A DNA stretch of 64,000 nucleotides from Anaerohabitans sp964387285 (GTDB lineage Bacteria > Zhuqueibacterota > Zhuqueibacteria > Residuimicrobiales > Residuimicrobiaceae): assembly GCA_964387285.1 (NCBI GenBank), contig CAYLWO010000002.1, forward strand, positions 62,001 through 126,000. Reading direction: 5' to 3'. Numbering within the stretch: position 1 is the first letter of the stretch; each line of letters opens with the position of its first letter. The notes below the pieces were generated by a model that saw nothing but the letters and a program-made list of their open reading frames with translations, searched no databases and was not told the origin of the DNA. The translations under genes and the position numbers were made by a program. This document shows positions 18,651 to 27,069 of this stretch, one piece after another.

Positions 18651-19124
18651 CTATATTTTCCGCAACAACTCGTTCAGCACCTGCACGTGATTTTCCTCTT
18701 CATCCACGGTCAACTGCACAACCGGCAGATCTTTGGGGTCGATGTGTTTGGCAAGTTCTTTTAATAAACCAAGTGTTGCTTGTTCGGTTTGCAGCGCATA
18801 TTCCAGTGCCTGGCGGTCGGTCATTTCTTCGGCTTTGCGGGCTGCATCGTCCTCGTCGCTGAACATTTTATTCTTCATCAACGCCTGTAAATAGGCATCA
18901 TATTCTCCCGGCCAGGATTCAACCGGTTCCGGGCGCTCCCGTTCATCCAAAAGTGCTTGAAATTGCGCTTCGTGATGTTTTTCCTGCTGGCTGATCTCTG
19001 CCGCAACTTTTTTCACCTGGCCGTTGGTCGACCGTTCCGCCAACCGACCGTAAAAAACGGAGCCGTTGCGTTCTTCGGTCACGTTCATCTCTAATATTTC
19101 TGCTGCCAGAAACAGGTTCGCCAT
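18651..19124 (-). CDS. Rubrerythrin-like diiron protein
   Basis: The 157-residue protein is a four-helix ferritin-like protein with the expected diiron ligands: Glu in NVTEERNGSVFY, EKHHE (ExxH), Glu in EYALQTEQAT, and EEENH (ExxH). No C-terminal rubredoxin domain is present, so it belongs to the short rubrerythrin/ferritin-like group. Family members reduce peroxide or handle iron in anaerobes; the electron donor here is unknown. GGAGG 6 nt before ATG 19124 fixes the start. It is the last gene of the redox-signalling block, after the DRTGG gene. Confidence 0.85.
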   Translation of the reverse strand: MANLFLAAEILEMNVTEERNGSVFYGRLAERSTNGQVKKVAAEISQQEKHHEAQFQALLDERERPEPVESWPGEYDAYLQALMKNKMFSDEDDAARKAEEMTDRQALEYALQTEQATLGLLKELAKHIDPKDLPVVQLTVDEEENHVQVLNELLRKI

Positions 19125-19145
19125 AACATGCCTCCACAAAAATTT

Positions 19146-19484
19146 TTATCCGTGTAAACCCAGCCGATACAACTCACCGGCCACATTAAAAGCGCTTTGT
19201 TCCGCCGAAAACACCGGTATTTCTTTCTCTTTTGCCTTGTTCAGCGCATCTTTATCCAGCTGCAATCGATCCGGCAAAATAATCCCGGCCAAACCCTTAA
19301 AATAGGCAATGGCAATCACATTGACATTGGTTTGATGCGTAATCCATAGATAATTTTTCCCCGCTTTGGCCATGACATCGCTCAGCACGTCCGAGACGAC
19401 TACGCGCTCTACAGCCGTCTCCAGGCGATTGTCGCCGCTCAACAAGGTAACGCCCAAACAAGATTGCAGGTCTTGTAATTGCAT
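19146..19484 (-). CDS. DRTGG-domain protein
   Basis: The 112-residue protein is a single DRTGG domain (MQLQDLQSCLGVTLLSGD, VSDVLSDVMAKAGKNYLWIT, VIAIAYFKGLAGIILPD). The domain is found next to CBS domains and, as a stand-alone protein, beside [FeFe]-hydrogenase and ferredoxin-kinase genes in anaerobes. It probably binds a small ligand and takes part in signalling with the neighbouring kinases; no catalytic residues are visible. The gap to the next upstream gene is 9 nt, so it is in the same operon. Confidence 0.75.
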   Translation of the reverse strand: MQLQDLQSCLGVTLLSGDNRLETAVERVVVSDVLSDVMAKAGKNYLWITHQTNVNVIAIAYFKGLAGIILPDRLQLDKDALNKAKEKEIPVFSAEQSAFNVAGELYRLGLHG

Positions 19485-19493
19485 AGCGTGATC

Positions 19494-21008
19494 CTAGGTC
19501 TGTGAGGTTGTTTTCAGTTCTTCTGCGACCGGCAACAGCACGCGAAAGACCGAGCCCTGGTTCACCTGACTTTCCACTTCCAAATAACCATGGTGCGCTT
19601 CGATGATGCGTTTGGCAATGGACAAACCCAATCCGGTGCCGCTGATTTTTTTGGCCACGACCGCGCGGCTGCGGAAAAATTCGTCGAATATTTTATCTAG
19701 TTCCTCTGCCGATATGCCCATGCCGGTATCGCGCACGGAAATTTCCAGCAAGCCGTTGCGTCTGCCGGTTGCAACAGTCACCAGGCCGTTGTCCGGCGTA
19801 TACTTGATCGCATTGCTGATTAAATTGGCAAACACGCGCCCCAGAGCTTCGCTGTCGCCCATCACCTTGGCCGGCGGCGCCTGCGGTTCCAGGATCAAGC
19901 GGATATTTTTTCTTTGTGCTTCGTTTTGATAAAAATTCACGGTTTCCGCCAAAACATCGTCCACATTCAACAGCACCAGGGTGGCGGCCGGCCGGTTGCG
20001 GTCCGCACGCGACAGATCGAGCAGATCGTTGATCAATTCGATCAGCGCGTTGGCTTTGTCGCGGGAACGCAGAATTATGTCCTTTTCCTTCTCTGCATTG
20101 CCGGCGGTCAACCCGTCAACGATCAGATTCAGATATCCGGCAATGGCGGCCACGGGCGCCTTGAGTTCATGTGAAACCAGCCGCACAAAATCGGACTTCA
20201 TCTTTTCCACTTTTTTATCCTGGGTGATGTCCAGCAGCACCGTTACCGTTCCCAAACACTCGCCGCGATCGTCGCGAATGGGGCTGATGTTGGACTGCAG
20301 GGTGCGCCCGTCAGAGGTGTTGAACTCCAACCGCTTAACCGCCGATGTTTCCGCCACTTGCGCCAGCGCCTCGCTGACATCCTGCTCCATCTGCGGATTG
20401 GCCAGCATGCCCGAGATGGTATTGCCGATTACCGGGCTGATGCGCGGCCGGATCATGTTCATGGCGGTCGGATTCATCAACACGATCCGGCGTTCGCGGT
20501 TGGTGGCAATCAAACCCTCGCTCAAACAATTGATGATGGTCATGGTGCGTGATTTTTCATTGGCGCATTCCAGCAAATTGCGATCGCGTTCCAACATCAG
20601 CTGCCGGGCTTGCAGCGTTAAGCGACGCTTTTCCAAACCGCGGCGGACCTTGGTGCGCAGCTCTTCCGGTGTGAACGGTTTCGGCAAGTAATCATATGCG
20701 CCCTTGCGCATGGCGTCCACTGCGGTTTCAATGGTGGCAAATCCGGTGATCATAATGACCACCATATCTACATCTTGTTTTTGAATATTCTCCAGAACTT
20801 CCAAGCCGCCCATCTCTGGCATCATCAGATCCAACAAGACCAGATCATAGGCATCCTCTTTTCTGGCTTCTATGCTTTCCCAGCCCACACGGCCGTTTTC
20901 CGCCAAATCCACACTGCGATAATCGTCTTCCAGGATGCGTTGGCAGCCGATGCGGATAATCTCTTCATCGTCAACAATCAGAATGCGCGCATCTTTATCC
21001 GTTTGCAT
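19494..21008 (-). CDS. Response regulator-PAS-histidine kinase hybrid
   Basis: The 504-residue protein has a receiver domain (residues 1-125; Asp in LVLLDLMMPEMGG, Lys in YDYLPKPF), a coiled linker, a PAS domain (about 180-290, with NRERRIVLMNPTAMNMI), a HisKA domain with the phospho-His in FVRLVSHELKAPVAAIAGYL, and an ATPase domain (FANLISNAIKYT, DTGMGIS, GTGLGLSIAKRI). No membrane segment is present. It is probably a cytosolic relay taking phosphate from the upstream kinases. ATG 21008 overlaps the preceding receiver gene by 14 bp. No DNA-binding output domain is present. Confidence 0.88.
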   Translation of the reverse strand: MQTDKDARILIVDDEEIIRIGCQRILEDDYRSVDLAENGRVGWESIEARKEDAYDLVLLDLMMPEMGGLEVLENIQKQDVDMVVIMITGFATIETAVDAMRKGAYDYLPKPFTPEELRTKVRRGLEKRRLTLQARQLMLERDRNLLECANEKSRTMTIINCLSEGLIATNRERRIVLMNPTAMNMIRPRISPVIGNTISGMLANPQMEQDVSEALAQVAETSAVKRLEFNTSDGRTLQSNISPIRDDRGECLGTVTVLLDITQDKKVEKMKSDFVRLVSHELKAPVAAIAGYLNLIVDGLTAGNAEKEKDIILRSRDKANALIELINDLLDLSRADRNRPAATLVLLNVDDVLAETVNFYQNEAQRKNIRLILEPQAPPAKVMGDSEALGRVFANLISNAIKYTPDNGLVTVATGRRNGLLEISVRDTGMGISAEELDKIFDEFFRSRAVVAKKISGTGLGLSIAKRIIEAHHGYLEVESQVNQGSVFRVLLPVAEELKTTSQT

Positions 21009-21408
21009 CCGGTTCCGCCTTTCCCAGCAAACGTTCCACTCTTGCCAACAGCTCTTTGGCAGGCAGCGGTTTGGCCGCCACCTCATCAACCTTCATCCAC
21101 TCCTGGTCGCGATCCATTTGAAAACGGAATCCGGTGCGTTCCTGAGCTGAAGTGAGCATCAGAATGGGCATCGAGCGAATATGTTCATCCTGGCGCACCG
21201 CATAGGCAATGGTGAAACCAGAGTCCAAATTTTCCATAATCAGATCCACCACCAGGAGGTCATAGCGATTGCTTTGCAGCAAGGACAAAGCCTGTTCCAC
21301 ATTTCCGGCTTCGTCCACAAGATAACCGGCTGATTCCAGAATCATGCGATTGATTTCCAGAAAAGCCGGATCATCGTCTACGATAAGGATTTTTTTTTCG
21401 TTTGTCAT
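20995..21408 (-). CDS. Single-domain response regulator
   Basis: The 137-residue receiver has the acidic pair in ILIVDDDPAF, the phospho-acceptor Asp in LLVVDLIMENLDSG, Thr/Ser in MLTSAQE and Lys in VAAKPLP. It has an insertion before the last helix (RTGFRFQMDRDQEWMKVDEV) that its neighbour shares, so the two form a subfamily. No output domain is present; it works as a relay or protein-binding partner in the kinase operon. Confidence 0.88.
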   Translation of the reverse strand: MTNEKKILIVDDDPAFLEINRMILESAGYLVDEAGNVEQALSLLQSNRYDLLVVDLIMENLDSGFTIAYAVRQDEHIRSMPILMLTSAQERTGFRFQMDRDQEWMKVDEVAAKPLPAKELLARVERLLGKAEPDANG

Positions 21409-21410
21409 AA

Positions 21411-21854
21411 TTATTTTTTCAAACCAATACCCTTGTCACTGGCCGGCTTGACCTGCTCATTTGCAGCCCGGCCCAGCAATTCACTAACTTTGGTCAGCAA
21501 AACCGGCCCGCGAATCGGCTTTTCAATGAATTCGTCCACCGGCAAAAACTCGCCGTCTTCTGTGGAAAAGCGGAAATCGCTGTAATCGTGAATGGCGGTA
21601 ATCATCAGGATGGGGATATGTTTGGTCTCGGGATCCTGCCGAATCTTGTACGCCAGGTGAAATCCCTCGGTGCCGGTGGGCATCATGACGTCAAGGCAGA
21701 TAAGATTCGGCTTCCAGGTTTTCACTTTTTCCACGGCGGTTTTCGCGTCCATGGCCGCATCCACCACATAGCCATTGCTTTCCAAAATCGTGCGATTGAT
21801 CATGATAAAGTCCGGATCATCGTCGATCAGTAAAATTTTCACTGGCTCAGACAT
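21411..21854 (-). CDS. Single-domain response regulator, paralogue of the next one
   Basis: The 147-residue receiver has the acidic pair in ILLIDDDPDF, the acceptor Asp in LICLDVMMPTGTEGF, MITA and EKPIRG as the switch and Lys motifs, and the same late insertion (YSDFRFSTEDGEFLPVDEF) as the gene downstream. The C-terminal tail is short and basic. It lies 2 nt from its paralogue, which suggests a tandem duplication. Confidence 0.88.
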   Translation of the reverse strand: MSEPVKILLIDDDPDFIMINRTILESNGYVVDAAMDAKTAVEKVKTWKPNLICLDVMMPTGTEGFHLAYKIRQDPETKHIPILMITAIHDYSDFRFSTEDGEFLPVDEFIEKPIRGPVLLTKVSELLGRAANEQVKPASDKGIGLKK

Positions 21855-21937
21855 GATTTGCTCCTGTGCATGATATTAAATCTATTGACTCACTTGATCA
21901 CCTGGTGTAATTCTCTGCCGGCAGCACAATGCCGTTG

Positions 21938-23923
21938 CTATTTCGCCGCCGGCAATTTCACCGTAAAGGCGCTGCCTTCTCCCGGCCTGCTTTTCACCAA
22001 AATCTCGCCGTGATGTTTCTGTACGATGCCGTAGGCAATCGACAGACCCAATCCCGTTCCCTTACCGCGCGGCTTGGTGGTGAAAAACGGTTCAAAAATT
22101 TTTTCCAGAACCTCCGGAGTCATGCCGGCGCCGGTATCGGTGAAAGAAACCAGCACCCACGCCCCGTCTTGTGTCGTTTCACTGTTGACGGTCAGAGTGC
22201 CTTTGCCGTTCATGGCATCCGCCGCGTTCAGAATAATATTTAAAAACACCTGTTGCAGCTGTCCCACATCCGCATACACGTTGGGGGTCGCACTCTGTAA
22301 ATTCTGTTGCACGTCTATGTTTAAAAACAAAGCCTGCTGGGTTACCAGAGACAACGTGCCGGCCAGAATTTTGTTCACATTGACAATAGCGGCATCAATG
22401 CGTGTTTGCCGCGAAAAATCCAGCAAACCGCGAACAATTCTGCGGCAACGATCGGTCTCGGCAATGATCCGCTGTAAATCCTGGGCCTGTTTGCTCTGCT
22501 TGTCCGCTTTTTCTAAAAGCAGTTCGGCATATATGAGAATGCCGCCCAGGGGATTGTTCAACTCATGCGCCACCCCGGCAGCCAACTGACCAACGGAAGC
22601 CAGCTTTTCCGATTGCACCAATTGCTGTTGCGTTTTTTGCAACGCATCGATGGAGCTTTGCAACTCTTTGTTGGCGCAGGTAAGTTTTTCCTGAACCTGT
22701 TCCAAACCCTCCACCATATAGGGCAAGCACATCTCTGCTTCGGCAAAACCCTGTATCACAGCGACCGCTTTTTCGCGGCAACTGGGATAGCCGCACGCAC
22801 CGCAATTCAATTCATCTTCCAACAGGTATTTGCCGGTTATCGCCAGCACCCGGCGAATCTCCTCCTCGGTCGGCATGCGCGTGGCCTGTTGTTCCGGTGT
22901 AAACTCGCGCCGCAAATTGATTTGCGAAAACACGTCGGCGGCCGCGCTGTTTGCCAAGGTTTTTTTGCAATAACTGATGACCTTATCTCTGCGAATAAAG
23001 ACCGACAGATTATTGGTCATTTGCGGCCCGTTGATGCACCCTTCGCAGAAGAGCAGATCCAGAAAGCGTGCTTCGATTTTGCCTTCTGCGGTTTTTTCCA
23101 GCGCATCCAGAACACGGTCGCGGCCTTCCGTTACCGTGACTTCATCATGCAAAACGCCGTAGCTGAGCGCCGCCGTTTCCAGCAAGCCGCCGGATAAAGG
23201 AAACGAACGGCCGAGGCCCGCCGGTGGATTATCGAAGGAATCCGCGATCTGATCACTCAGATCAATATCCGCCGCATCCAACATCCCCTGCAGTTCTTCA
23301 AAGGTCAATACCTCATCAATCACCCCGGCTACTTTGGGATCATTCATCTCTTTTTTCTTGGCAATGCAGGGACCGATAAAAACGATACGGCTTTCCGGAT
23401 GATATTTTTCCTTGATCAACCGGCCCAAAGCGATCATGGGCGAAACAATCGGCGCCAACACCAACAACAATTCAGGATAATATTTCTCAATATAATTCAC
23501 CACAGCCGGGCAGGGCGTGCTGATGATCAGAGGCATGACGTCCTGATGAACCAGCTCGGCATATTGCCGGGCCACCCCGTCGGCGCCCAAGGCTGTTTCC
23601 CAAACCTGCTGAAAACCCAGCTTTTTCAGACCGCCGACCACCTGCAGCGGCTGCACATCGACAAACGCTGCCGGAAACGACGGCGCCAGAATGGCAATGG
23701 CCGGTTTCTTGCCGGCCAATAGCTCGCGAACATGAACAGTACCGTCGCGAATTTTTTTCGCTTTTTGTGGACAAACTTTAACGCAATAACCGCACGCGAT
23801 GCAGCGTTCAGCAATAACTTTGGCTTGCCCGGCTTCCACGCGGATGGCTTTGGCCGGACAACGACGTATGCAAGAGTAACACCGTTTACACCGGGTCTCG
23901 ATGGTTGTTACAATATTCGGCAT
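21938..23923 (-). CDS. Ferredoxin/[FeFe]-hydrogenase-like sensor histidine kinase 1
   Basis: The 661-residue soluble protein carries two [4Fe-4S] sites at the N-terminus (C12, C15, C18, C22 and C41, C44, C47, C51). An [FeFe]-hydrogenase large-subunit-like domain follows (C138 in TPCPAVV, C186 in GPCIAKKKE, C293 and C296 in FCEGCINGP), then a further Fe-S motif (C374, C377, C382, C399). It ends with a HisKA/HATPase kinase (His453 in AHELNNP, DTGAGM, GKGTGLGLSIAYG). The catalytic proton-relay Cys of real hydrogenases is Pro137, and the last motif is CxxC where CxxxC is usual, so H2 turnover is unlikely. It probably senses redox state or H2 and phosphorylates the nearby receivers. Confidence 0.88.
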   Translation of the reverse strand: MPNIVTTIETRCKRCYSCIRRCPAKAIRVEAGQAKVIAERCIACGYCVKVCPQKAKKIRDGTVHVRELLAGKKPAIAILAPSFPAAFVDVQPLQVVGGLKKLGFQQVWETALGADGVARQYAELVHQDVMPLIISTPCPAVVNYIEKYYPELLLVLAPIVSPMIALGRLIKEKYHPESRIVFIGPCIAKKKEMNDPKVAGVIDEVLTFEELQGMLDAADIDLSDQIADSFDNPPAGLGRSFPLSGGLLETAALSYGVLHDEVTVTEGRDRVLDALEKTAEGKIEARFLDLLFCEGCINGPQMTNNLSVFIRRDKVISYCKKTLANSAAADVFSQINLRREFTPEQQATRMPTEEEIRRVLAITGKYLLEDELNCGACGYPSCREKAVAVIQGFAEAEMCLPYMVEGLEQVQEKLTCANKELQSSIDALQKTQQQLVQSEKLASVGQLAAGVAHELNNPLGGILIYAELLLEKADKQSKQAQDLQRIIAETDRCRRIVRGLLDFSRQTRIDAAIVNVNKILAGTLSLVTQQALFLNIDVQQNLQSATPNVYADVGQLQQVFLNIILNAADAMNGKGTLTVNSETTQDGAWVLVSFTDTGAGMTPEVLEKIFEPFFTTKPRGKGTGLGLSIAYGIVQKHHGEILVKSRPGEGSAFTVKLPAAK

Positions 23924-23934
23924 ACGCCGTCATT

Positions 23935-24426
23935 CTATTTGGCGAATATGAAATACAGCGCAAACACCAGAATGACAAAGGCCACCAGCACAGATACGAT
24001 CATTTGCATGACATGCCGCTTTTCCTGACGCAACAGCTTGTTCTCACGCAACAAATGCTGGTGTTCGATGACATGGCGCAAAACATGAGAAAGCTTTTCC
24101 GGCGGAAACGGCTTGGTGATAAAGTCGTATGCGCCTTCTTTCATGGATTGAATGGCGTTTTCCACTGTGGCAAAAGCGGTAATCATCACAATGGGCAAAT
24201 CCGGCCGTTTCTCCTTAACCTTGCGCACCAGGGTGATGCCGTCCATACCCGGCATTTTGATGTCTGCCACCATGACCGTGGGATTGATCTGATCCAGCTT
24301 TTGCATCGCTTCCATGCCGGACTCGGCAGAAGCTACGCCGAATCCATCCTCCTCCAGCCATTCCACCAGGGATTCGCGCATCACCTTTTCATCGTCTACG
24401 ATTAAAACAATGTCCTCTTTTGACAT
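23935..24426 (-). CDS. Receiver protein with C-terminal membrane anchor
   Basis: The 163-residue protein has a complete receiver (DD11-12, Asp55 in VADIKMPGMDG, Thr84-Ala, Lys in FITKPFPPEKL), then a charged helix (about 118-140, LLRENKLLRQEKRH) and one hydrophobic segment (about 142-161, MIVSVLVAFVILVFALYFIF) at the very end. Membrane-tethered stand-alone receivers are rare. The gene lies between the two hydrogenase-like kinases, so it is probably the phosphate acceptor that carries their signal to the membrane, perhaps to the hydrogenase complex encoded upstream. Confidence 0.85.
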   Translation of the reverse strand: MSKEDIVLIVDDEKVMRESLVEWLEEDGFGVASAESGMEAMQKLDQINPTVMVADIKMPGMDGITLVRKVKEKRPDLPIVMITAFATVENAIQSMKEGAYDFITKPFPPEKLSHVLRHVIEHQHLLRENKLLRQEKRHVMQMIVSVLVAFVILVFALYFIFAK

Positions 24427-24447
24427 AGAATATACTTTTCCTCCGTT

Positions 24448-26412
24448 TTATTGACAGAGCGGCAACTGGATGATAAACGCGGCGCCTTGCCCCACCTGAC
24501 TCTTGACTTTCAGAGAGCCGTGGTGTTTGTCGACAATACTATAGACAACCGACAAGCCAAGTCCGGTTCCCTTTTTCTCCAACTTGGTGCTGAAAAACGG
24601 ATCAAATATCTTGCCCAGGTTTTCACTGGGAATGCCGCAGCCGGTGTCTTGAATTTCGATTTCGATCCGACCCTCGCCTGCCTGACGATATCTGACATAA
24701 AGGGAACCGCCGTCCGGCATGGCTTGTGCGGCATTGATAAGGATATTCAGCAGCACCTGCTGCATCTGCTTAAAATCAGCCAGGATATTATAGTCCGGAG
24801 CGTCGGACTCTTCCACGATATTGATGTTTTGCAACGTAAACTGATGACTCAACAAAAAGAGCGATTTTTTAATCAGTTCCGCAACAGAAATTTTGGTTAT
24901 ATCCGGATCGGTCGGCCGGGCAAAATCCAGCAACTCTTTTACAATTTCGGAAATCCGGCGTGTTTCCGTTTCCATAATTTCCAGATACCTCGCCAGACCG
25001 GAGAGGTCCGGTTCCTGCAACAACGCCTGCAGCCTCTTGCGCATCAGCTTTACATAATTAATAACGCCGGCCAGCGGATTGTTTATTTCATGCGCCACGC
25101 CGGCAGCCACCTCGCCCATGGAAGCCAGACGCGCTGAATGTATCAACCGCTCCTGAGCTTCCAACACCTCCTGGTTCATTTTTTCCAACTTGTCGATCAA
25201 ATACGGCAGACACATTTCCACTTCAGCCCGGCCCTGGTAAACCGCCACCGCTTTTTCACGACAACTGGGATAGCCGCACGCCCCGCAATTCAGTTCATCT
25301 TCCTGTCGCGTCTTGTTGATCTGTAAAAAGATTTTCTGTACATCCTCCTCTGCCGGCATCGGCAACGACAACGCTTCTCGCGTAAACCGGCGACCGAAAT
25401 CGATATTTTCAGACAAGGTCCGCGCAACCGGTTGTGGATTTTTTTGCAGCCATTGTCTGCTGTAATTGGCGACGATGTCTTTGCGCATATAAACCGACAG
25501 TCCGCTGTTCATGGCCGGACCATCGATGCACCCCTGACAAAAAAGCAGATCCAGAATGCGCGCTTCGACCAATCCTTGTTCCACATGACGCAAAACCTCT
25601 AATACCCGATCAGAACCTTCGGCAACAATCACGTCGTTCTGCAGCACATCGCTCATGATATTGGTCGTACGCAATAAACCGCCGGATACCGGGAAAATGC
25701 TGCCGACATGCGGCCAGGGTTGATCCAATTCTTCACCGGCCATGCGGCTGGAGTCTATCGCTTTGTTGTGAAATATCTCATTCAACTCATGAAACGTCAG
25801 CACTTCATCGATGACGCCGTGCACTTTGGGATCGCTTTTCTCCTTCTTTTTAGCGATGCACGGTCCGATAAATACAAGACGACAATTAGCCGTGAGCGTC
25901 TGCCGTATAAACCGGCCGGTGGCAATCATCGGAGACACGATCGGCGCAATGAACAGCAACAAAGACGGCATATGTTTTTCGATATAGCTCACCACCGCTG
26001 GACACGCCGTGGCAATCAAAGTGGTGTAGGTCTGTTTGTCAAAGAGCTCACGATACGCCTGCGCCGTCAAGTCGGCGCCGAGTGCGACGGAAATTACTTT
26101 TTTAAAACCCAGGGCTCGCAGGGCCGCCACCGTTTGTTCCGGCTTCACATCCGGGAAGGCGGCCGGAAAAGACGGCGCTAACAGCGCATAAACGTCCGTT
26201 TTTTCCTCCAGCAGAGCGAGTGTTTGCTCGATGCCGCTTTCAATTTTTTTCGCGTTCTGCGCACACACGCGAACGCAACGACCGCAGCCGATACACCGTT
26301 CCTGAATAACCATGGCCTGACCTTTTTCAATTCGGATGGCCTTGGCCGGACAGTTGCGAATGCAGGAATAGCAGCGCTTGCAGCGATCCTTGATGGTTTC
26401 AACAACAGGAAT
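24448..26412 (-). CDS. Ferredoxin/[FeFe]-hydrogenase-like sensor histidine kinase 2 (ATT start proposed)
   Basis: This is a 654-residue paralogue of kinase 1 with the same order: two [4Fe-4S] sites, hydrogenase-like domain (TACPAVVSYIEK, GPCIAKKKE, FCQGCIDGP), Fe-S motif ELNCGACGYPSC, and a kinase with the phospho-His in AHEINNP and GKGTGLGLSVVYS. The first ATG (26313) would cut off the first cluster. The frame is open upstream to a TAG and encodes IPVVETIKDRCKRCYSCIRNCP, matching kinase 1. The only start-like codon there is ATT at 26412, with AGGAAGG 8 nt upstream. I therefore propose ATT, or a mutated ATG. It directly follows the hydrogenase operon. Confidence 0.82.
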   Translation of the reverse strand: MPVVETIKDRCKRCYSCIRNCPAKAIRIEKGQAMVIQERCIGCGRCVRVCAQNAKKIESGIEQTLALLEEKTDVYALLAPSFPAAFPDVKPEQTVAALRALGFKKVISVALGADLTAQAYRELFDKQTYTTLIATACPAVVSYIEKHMPSLLLFIAPIVSPMIATGRFIRQTLTANCRLVFIGPCIAKKKEKSDPKVHGVIDEVLTFHELNEIFHNKAIDSSRMAGEELDQPWPHVGSIFPVSGGLLRTTNIMSDVLQNDVIVAEGSDRVLEVLRHVEQGLVEARILDLLFCQGCIDGPAMNSGLSVYMRKDIVANYSRQWLQKNPQPVARTLSENIDFGRRFTREALSLPMPAEEDVQKIFLQINKTRQEDELNCGACGYPSCREKAVAVYQGRAEVEMCLPYLIDKLEKMNQEVLEAQERLIHSARLASMGEVAAGVAHEINNPLAGVINYVKLMRKRLQALLQEPDLSGLARYLEIMETETRRISEIVKELLDFARPTDPDITKISVAELIKKSLFLLSHQFTLQNINIVEESDAPDYNILADFKQMQQVLLNILINAAQAMPDGGSLYVRYRQAGEGRIEIEIQDTGCGIPSENLGKIFDPFFSTKLEKKGTGLGLSVVYSIVDKHHGSLKVKSQVGQGAAFIIQLPLCQ

Positions 26413-26450
26413 GGTTTTATCCTTCCTCTACTCGACCGCAAAAAAGATGA

Positions 26451-26951
26451 TTATATGCTGACGGAGATCATGGGTTGATCGTCCGGTTCAAACTCGGGAA
26501 AATCCCGTTTAATTTTCTTGGCTATTTTTTTCGGCGCCAGCCCCAGAGCCACGGCCACGCCGTATAAAATCGCCTCTGGTCTGGGCGGACAACCGGGCAC
26601 ATAGAAATTAACCGGTATCACCTTATCGACGCCGCCGTACATATTATAGCTGTCAAAAAACACATCGCCGCCACACGCGCAAGAGCCAATGGCAAAAACC
26701 AACTTGGGATTGGGCGTGGCGCGATACAATCGTCGTAACGCCGGCGCCACCTGGCGACTCACTCCGCCGGTCACCAGCAGTACGTCGGCATGACGCGGCG
26801 ATCCCACCAGCTTGATGCCAAAACGCTCAGCGTCATAATAAGGCGTCAGCACGTTAATGATCTCTATGTCGCAACCATTACAAGCTGAACAGTTGGTATG
26901 ATATACCCATAGAGCTTTAGGAAACGCCTTGGCCGCCAGATTTTTCAGCAT
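26451..26951 (-). CDS. hyfI: Group-4 [NiFe]-hydrogenase small subunit (HyfI/NuoB-like)
   Basis: The 166-residue protein has the NuoB/HyfI pattern for one [4Fe-4S] cluster: CSACNGCD near residue 21, GSCACGG near 89 and PGCPPRPEAILYG near 120. It passes electrons between the ferredoxin-like subunit and the [NiFe] site of the large subunit. No twin-arginine signal is present, as in cytoplasm-facing membrane hydrogenases. It is the last structural gene of the operon, 118 bp after the HyfF-like gene. Confidence 0.88.
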   Translation of the reverse strand: MLKNLAAKAFPKALWVYHTNCSACNGCDIEIINVLTPYYDAERFGIKLVGSPRHADVLLVTGGVSRQVAPALRRLYRATPNPKLVFAIGSCACGGDVFFDSYNMYGGVDKVIPVNFYVPGCPPRPEAILYGVAVALGLAPKKIAKKIKRDFPEFEPDDQPMISVSI

Positions 26952-27069
26952 AAGAATCCCTTTTACATTTTATTTTTTTCTTTGTGCACTTTGTGCTGAA
27001 CTTTTGCGTTCTTTAGTTCTTTTTAAGCTCAAAGAATTCACCAAGAGCACAGAGAGAGCAAACGAATTT

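Noticed and set aside
26178..26441. 87-codon frame with a Cys-rich look at the start of kinase 2
   Set aside because: It is another reading frame of the same ferredoxin-coding DNA and has no ribosome site; the paralogue shows the right frame.
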